DNA from: a virus
Direction: 5' to 3' (one strand)
DNA: 34,953 nt
IMG/VR virus record: IMGVR_UViG_3300026518_000033
Span: 1 to 34,953 of that record
Position numbers and translations under genes: made by a program. Below, piece by piece: positions 32,311 through 34,953 of this stretch; the first letter of the stretch is position 1, and the number at the start of each line of letters is the position of its first letter. The notes under the pieces are model-generated. The model did not search any database. It was not told the origin of the DNA and saw only the letters and a program-made list of their open reading frames with translations.

Positions 32311-32958
32311 ATGCCTTCATATACGATCTCAAATACTGCTGGTGCTGTTGTGGCAACGATTCCCGTAGCGTCCACTACCGGAAACACCTTTCCCATTGAA
32401 TTGGTCGGCCAGGGTATTTCCCTATATGGCCCAACGATAGCTACTACCCAATACCGATTGTTGGAGAATTTTTCAAATTCATCTGCTCCCACCAATCCGG
32501 TCACTGGCATGCTATGGCATAATCCGGTGTCCGATGACATTAGCTACTATACTGGCAGTGCATTTGTCCCACTGGGGAGTCCGACCACTAATAGTAGCGC
32601 AGTATTTTCCATGTTGCCAACTGCCACAAATGTTGATTTATCAGCAACGGGTAGTACCGCCGTCTTCACGGACCCCAATGACGGTTCATCATACCACGTC
32701 ACTGCAATGCTGTTGGTGGTTAATGGGTCCCCAACTGCCACAGGTCCTGCACTGGTGAACCTGTATGTAACATCATCCGAGGATGTGATGGAAAATGTTA
32801 ACGTGAATTTGTCGAGTGGTAGCCAGCATGGGTATTATGTAGTGCAGGGGACCACACATGTAGTAACTGGTGGGTCTACAGTGAATATTGAAGTTACGAG
32901 TGCCGCAACAGGTGGATCATTGAATGTTGATGTATACCTGTTTGGTCTTAAGACGTAA
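32311..32958 (+). CDS. Tail-fibre-type structural protein
   Basis: This encodes 215 residues. The N-terminal half has FPIELVGQGISLYGPTIA and then YRLLENFSNSSAPTNPVTGMLWHN. This Y-G..x-x-L-L-E-N-F-(S/A)-N..A-P-x-N-P-V-x-G-x-L-W-x-(N/D) arrangement is widespread in fibre and appendage proteins of large phages, where it seems to be an N-terminal virion-attachment region. The C-terminal half (about 100-215) is Ser/Thr/Val-rich and beta-like (VTAMLLVVNG, VNLYVTSSEDV, GYYVVQGTTHVVTGGSTVNI), ending in LNVDVYLFGLKT. There is no coiled coil or chaperone motif. It precedes a second fibre gene by 12 bases. Confidence 0.7.
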   Translation: MPSYTISNTAGAVVATIPVASTTGNTFPIELVGQGISLYGPTIATTQYRLLENFSNSSAPTNPVTGMLWHNPVSDDISYYTGSAFVPLGSPTTNSSAVFSMLPTATNVDLSATGSTAVFTDPNDGSSYHVTAMLLVVNGSPTATGPALVNLYVTSSEDVMENVNVNLSSGSQHGYYVVQGTTHVVTGGSTVNIEVTSAATGGSLNVDVYLFGLKT

Positions 32959-32970
32959 GGAACTGCGATA

Positions 32971-34527
32971 ATGGCACGATCATTTGTCCCATATGGACAA
33001 CTAGCGAATGGCAACTATGGGATCAATATCGACCCAACAACCAGATATCCACTGGCATCTGCTATTGAAATTTTACCGTCATTGCCAGCCTTATCCAGCA
33101 CGGATAACTATGATGGTCGTATAGTGTTTAATCTGACCAATTCCGGTATATACAAATATACGAACACACCGGTGGCCCAATGGGTGGAACTGGGTGGAGT
33201 TCCCGCCTCAGTCGGTAATGCGGCTGGTAATCCGCCTACGGTCCCTACTCCAACATTAGGGGAATTGTATTGGGATTTAGACACTCAGGTGTTATTCACT
33301 TGGGATGGCACCGTGTGGCAGGCATCCGGTGGTCGATATGCAGCACAGGTGATTGAAAATTCATATATTGGTGATGGCGCAACAACTGGGTATCCATCAG
33401 GGTCTCCAGTTGCGATTTCAGCCGAATATGTTGAAATTTATCTTGATGGTGTTAGACAGGCCCCAGTATTGGATTACACTTTGGTGGGCACAGTGGTCAG
33501 CTTTATCAATGCCCCTGCCACAGGGGTTAGGGTATTCGTCCGATCATTAGTGAGTAATGTGCTGGCACAGACTGCACAAGTGTCTCGTGCTCAATATACG
33601 GCTGTGGGAGGGGATACCACATTCACTACAGGTGTTACTGGTTCTGATCCAGCAGGCGTCTTTGTTTACGTGAATGGTCAACTTAAATTTGAGGGAACCG
33701 ACTATACATTGGTGCAGCAAGATGTATCGATTGCGTCATTGGTCAAAACCAGCCCCACGGTTGGATTAGTTACAACCAATGCAACTCACAACCTATCCAT
33801 TGGTAATCCAATCACATTACTCGGATTTGTTGAAACAGAATATAACAATCAGAATTTTACAGTGGCCACAACCCCATCAGCTACTACGTTTGAGATTACA
33901 TTGAATCCAGCAGATGCTGCATCGGGCACCCCTAATCCGGTAGCAACATTTAGTCCCGCATATGTGAATGATTCGGTAGTGTTTTCATCACCATTCATTG
34001 GTGGTGAAAAAGTGGATATTCGCAGTTTGCGGAACATCCTACTATCAGCGGCTACTGGTGAAATCAATACACTGGCCAGTTTGGGAACCGGTGTATCATT
34101 GGTAGGCCCTAAAGTCGGATATGTATTACAGAGTAAATCATTAACGGCTGGTGCAAACGTGACGATTACCGATCTTGGTAATACTGTTGAAATAGCATCA
34201 AGCACCGGTCAGGGGTTTGAGGATCGTGTTGGCATTAATGCAACCTCGTATACTGTTGGTGCAAATGTGAGCTATGTAGGGGTTCGGAATACGACCCTTC
34301 CTGTGACGGTCAGTCTCAGTGGAATTCTAGCTAATGCAGCAAATTCTGGACGTAAGGTCACGATTAAGGATGAATCCGGTGGGGCAGGCACTACAGCCAT
34401 CACAGTGTCCGCCGGTGGCCTAAACATTGATGGGACGGCCACCCCATATATGATTAACACCAATTATGGATCGGTGACATTAGTTTTCGATGGCAATGAT
34501 TGGTATATCACTGCAATAAAATTATAA
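32971..34527 (+). CDS. Tail fibre protein with shared beta-modules
   Basis: This encodes 518 residues, with AAGGA 9 bases before the ATG. The first ~115 residues end in a box P-T-P-T-L-G-E-L-Y-W-D..L-F-T-W-D-G-T-V-W-Q-A. A beta-module follows at about 128-193 (YIGDGATTGYPSG, VEIYLDGVRQAPVLDYTLVG, APATGVRVFVRSL). A second at about 205-352 is split by an inserted V-T-T-N-A-T-H-N-L-S-I-G-N-P-I-T-L-L-G-F domain. The rest is beta-rich with a C-terminal TLVFDGNDWYITAIKL, a common end for trimeric fibre heads. Host range is probably influenced here. The order of modules suggests assembly by domain shuffling. Confidence 0.75.
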   Translation: MARSFVPYGQLANGNYGINIDPTTRYPLASAIEILPSLPALSSTDNYDGRIVFNLTNSGIYKYTNTPVAQWVELGGVPASVGNAAGNPPTVPTPTLGELYWDLDTQVLFTWDGTVWQASGGRYAAQVIENSYIGDGATTGYPSGSPVAISAEYVEIYLDGVRQAPVLDYTLVGTVVSFINAPATGVRVFVRSLVSNVLAQTAQVSRAQYTAVGGDTTFTTGVTGSDPAGVFVYVNGQLKFEGTDYTLVQQDVSIASLVKTSPTVGLVTTNATHNLSIGNPITLLGFVETEYNNQNFTVATTPSATTFEITLNPADAASGTPNPVATFSPAYVNDSVVFSSPFIGGEKVDIRSLRNILLSAATGEINTLASLGTGVSLVGPKVGYVLQSKSLTAGANVTITDLGNTVEIASSTGQGFEDRVGINATSYTVGANVSYVGVRNTTLPVTVSLSGILANAANSGRKVTIKDESGGAGTTAITVSAGGLNIDGTATPYMINTNYGSVTLVFDGNDWYITAIKL

Positions 34528-34556
34528 CCGCATACGAGTGATGTAGGGAGAATAAA

Positions 34557-34953
34557 ATGACTACTAAAGCCACAAGAGACGTAATTGATCTAGCAACTAG
34601 ACCAGTCACAGATATCGTGATTGACGGCACCGGTGTGACAAGCATCGATAGCACTCCGATTGGTGCAACTACCCCTGATACGGGCAAATTTACCTCCGTG
34701 ACGGCCCCCAATCTAACCATTAGCACATTGGCGGATTTTACCGGAGCCACGGTGGTCGGGCTAACTACTGCAACAACCAATCTGGTCACTGATCTATCAC
34801 CCCAATTGGGAAATACCTTGGATGCGAATGGTCACTCAGTGTATTGGTCCAAAGGTGCTGATGTAGCAAGTGCCTCTATACTGGCAATTACCCCCACGGG
34901 TAATAGTTTTACGGTATTGGGGAATGCTGCGATCAGCCGGATTGAGCCTGTGG
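34557..34953 (+). CDS. Tail-fibre-like protein, partial (runs off right edge)
   Basis: ATG at 34557 follows GTAGGGAG at a normal distance and the frame is open to the window end, 132 residues. The N-terminus (TTKATRDVIDLATRPVTDIVIDG) and then IDSTPIGATTPDTGKFTSVTAPNL are typical of phage fibre and neck-appendage proteins, in which P-I-G-x-x-x-P-x-x-x-x-F-T-x-V is a frequent short motif. Val/Thr/Leu-rich beta-like sequence continues to the edge (SPQLGNTLDANGHSVYW). The gene starts 30 bases after the previous fibre gene. No late octamer precedes it. Confidence 0.75.
   Translation, partial: MTTKATRDVIDLATRPVTDIVIDGTGVTSIDSTPIGATTPDTGKFTSVTAPNLTISTLADFTGATVVGLTTATTNLVTDLSPQLGNTLDANGHSVYWSKGADVASASILAITPTGNSFTVLGNAAISRIEPV

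Overview
This window is part of the genome of a large T4-like contractile-tailed bacteriophage (Caudoviricetes, myovirus morphology). The evidence is a set of T4-type genes. On the minus strand are a late sigma factor (gp55-like), the Rad50/Mre11-type recombination nuclease pair (gp46/gp47-like) and a RuvC-type Holliday junction resolvase. On the plus strand is a baseplate block resembling T4 48/54, 53, a hub protein, 5 (spike), 25, 6 and 7, followed by fibre-like genes. The host is not identified. The peptidoglycan-degrading domains in the spike and the well-formed sigma-70-type promoter fit a Gram-negative host. No tRNA, CRISPR array or insertion sequence was seen.

The layout is divergent around an intergenic region at 9878-10016. 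Leftward, in transcription order, are gp55-like, a free-standing Vsr/PD-(D/E)XK-type homing endonuclease with zinc-ribbon repeats, a small membrane protein, gp47-like, gp46-like, a second paralogous endonuclease, a hypothetical protein, a 24-codon mini-ORF, a GNAT-like protein, a Cys-rich protein, a small protein with a TTG start, the RuvC-like resolvase, an acidic-tailed hypothetical protein and a DUF6745-like repeat protein that runs off the left edge. Most of the genes from gp55-like to the Cys-rich one overlap by a few bases, as in a translationally coupled operon. Rightward are the baseplate and fibre genes, including a 1261-aa spike with three cell-wall-enzyme-like domains, a 1461-aa gp6-like wedge protein and a 3106-aa gp7-like giant. 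The last fibre gene runs off the right edge.

Regulation can be read from the sequence. Six rightward genes and the leftward RuvC-like gene have CCTAAATA or CATAAATA 20-30 bases before the start codon. This is a variant of the T4 late promoter TATAAATA, and the gp55-like sigma factor that would recognise it is encoded in the same window. At two of these genes (ruvC-like and the giant gp7-like gene) the late promoter lies in the left arm of a perfect inverted repeat whose right arm covers the start codon or Shine-Dalgarno. A transcript reading through from upstream would fold and hide the initiation site. A transcript starting at the late promoter would begin in the loop and leave it open. This is the logic known for T4 genes e, soc and 49.

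Other points of interest are a 210-bp, 97%-identical patch shared by the two otherwise divergent endonuclease genes, a 25-unit tetrapeptide repeat in the DUF6745-like protein, and beta-strand modules shared between gp6-like, gp7-like and fibre proteins. The spike also carries a GH24-like domain with no catalytic acid that I can see.
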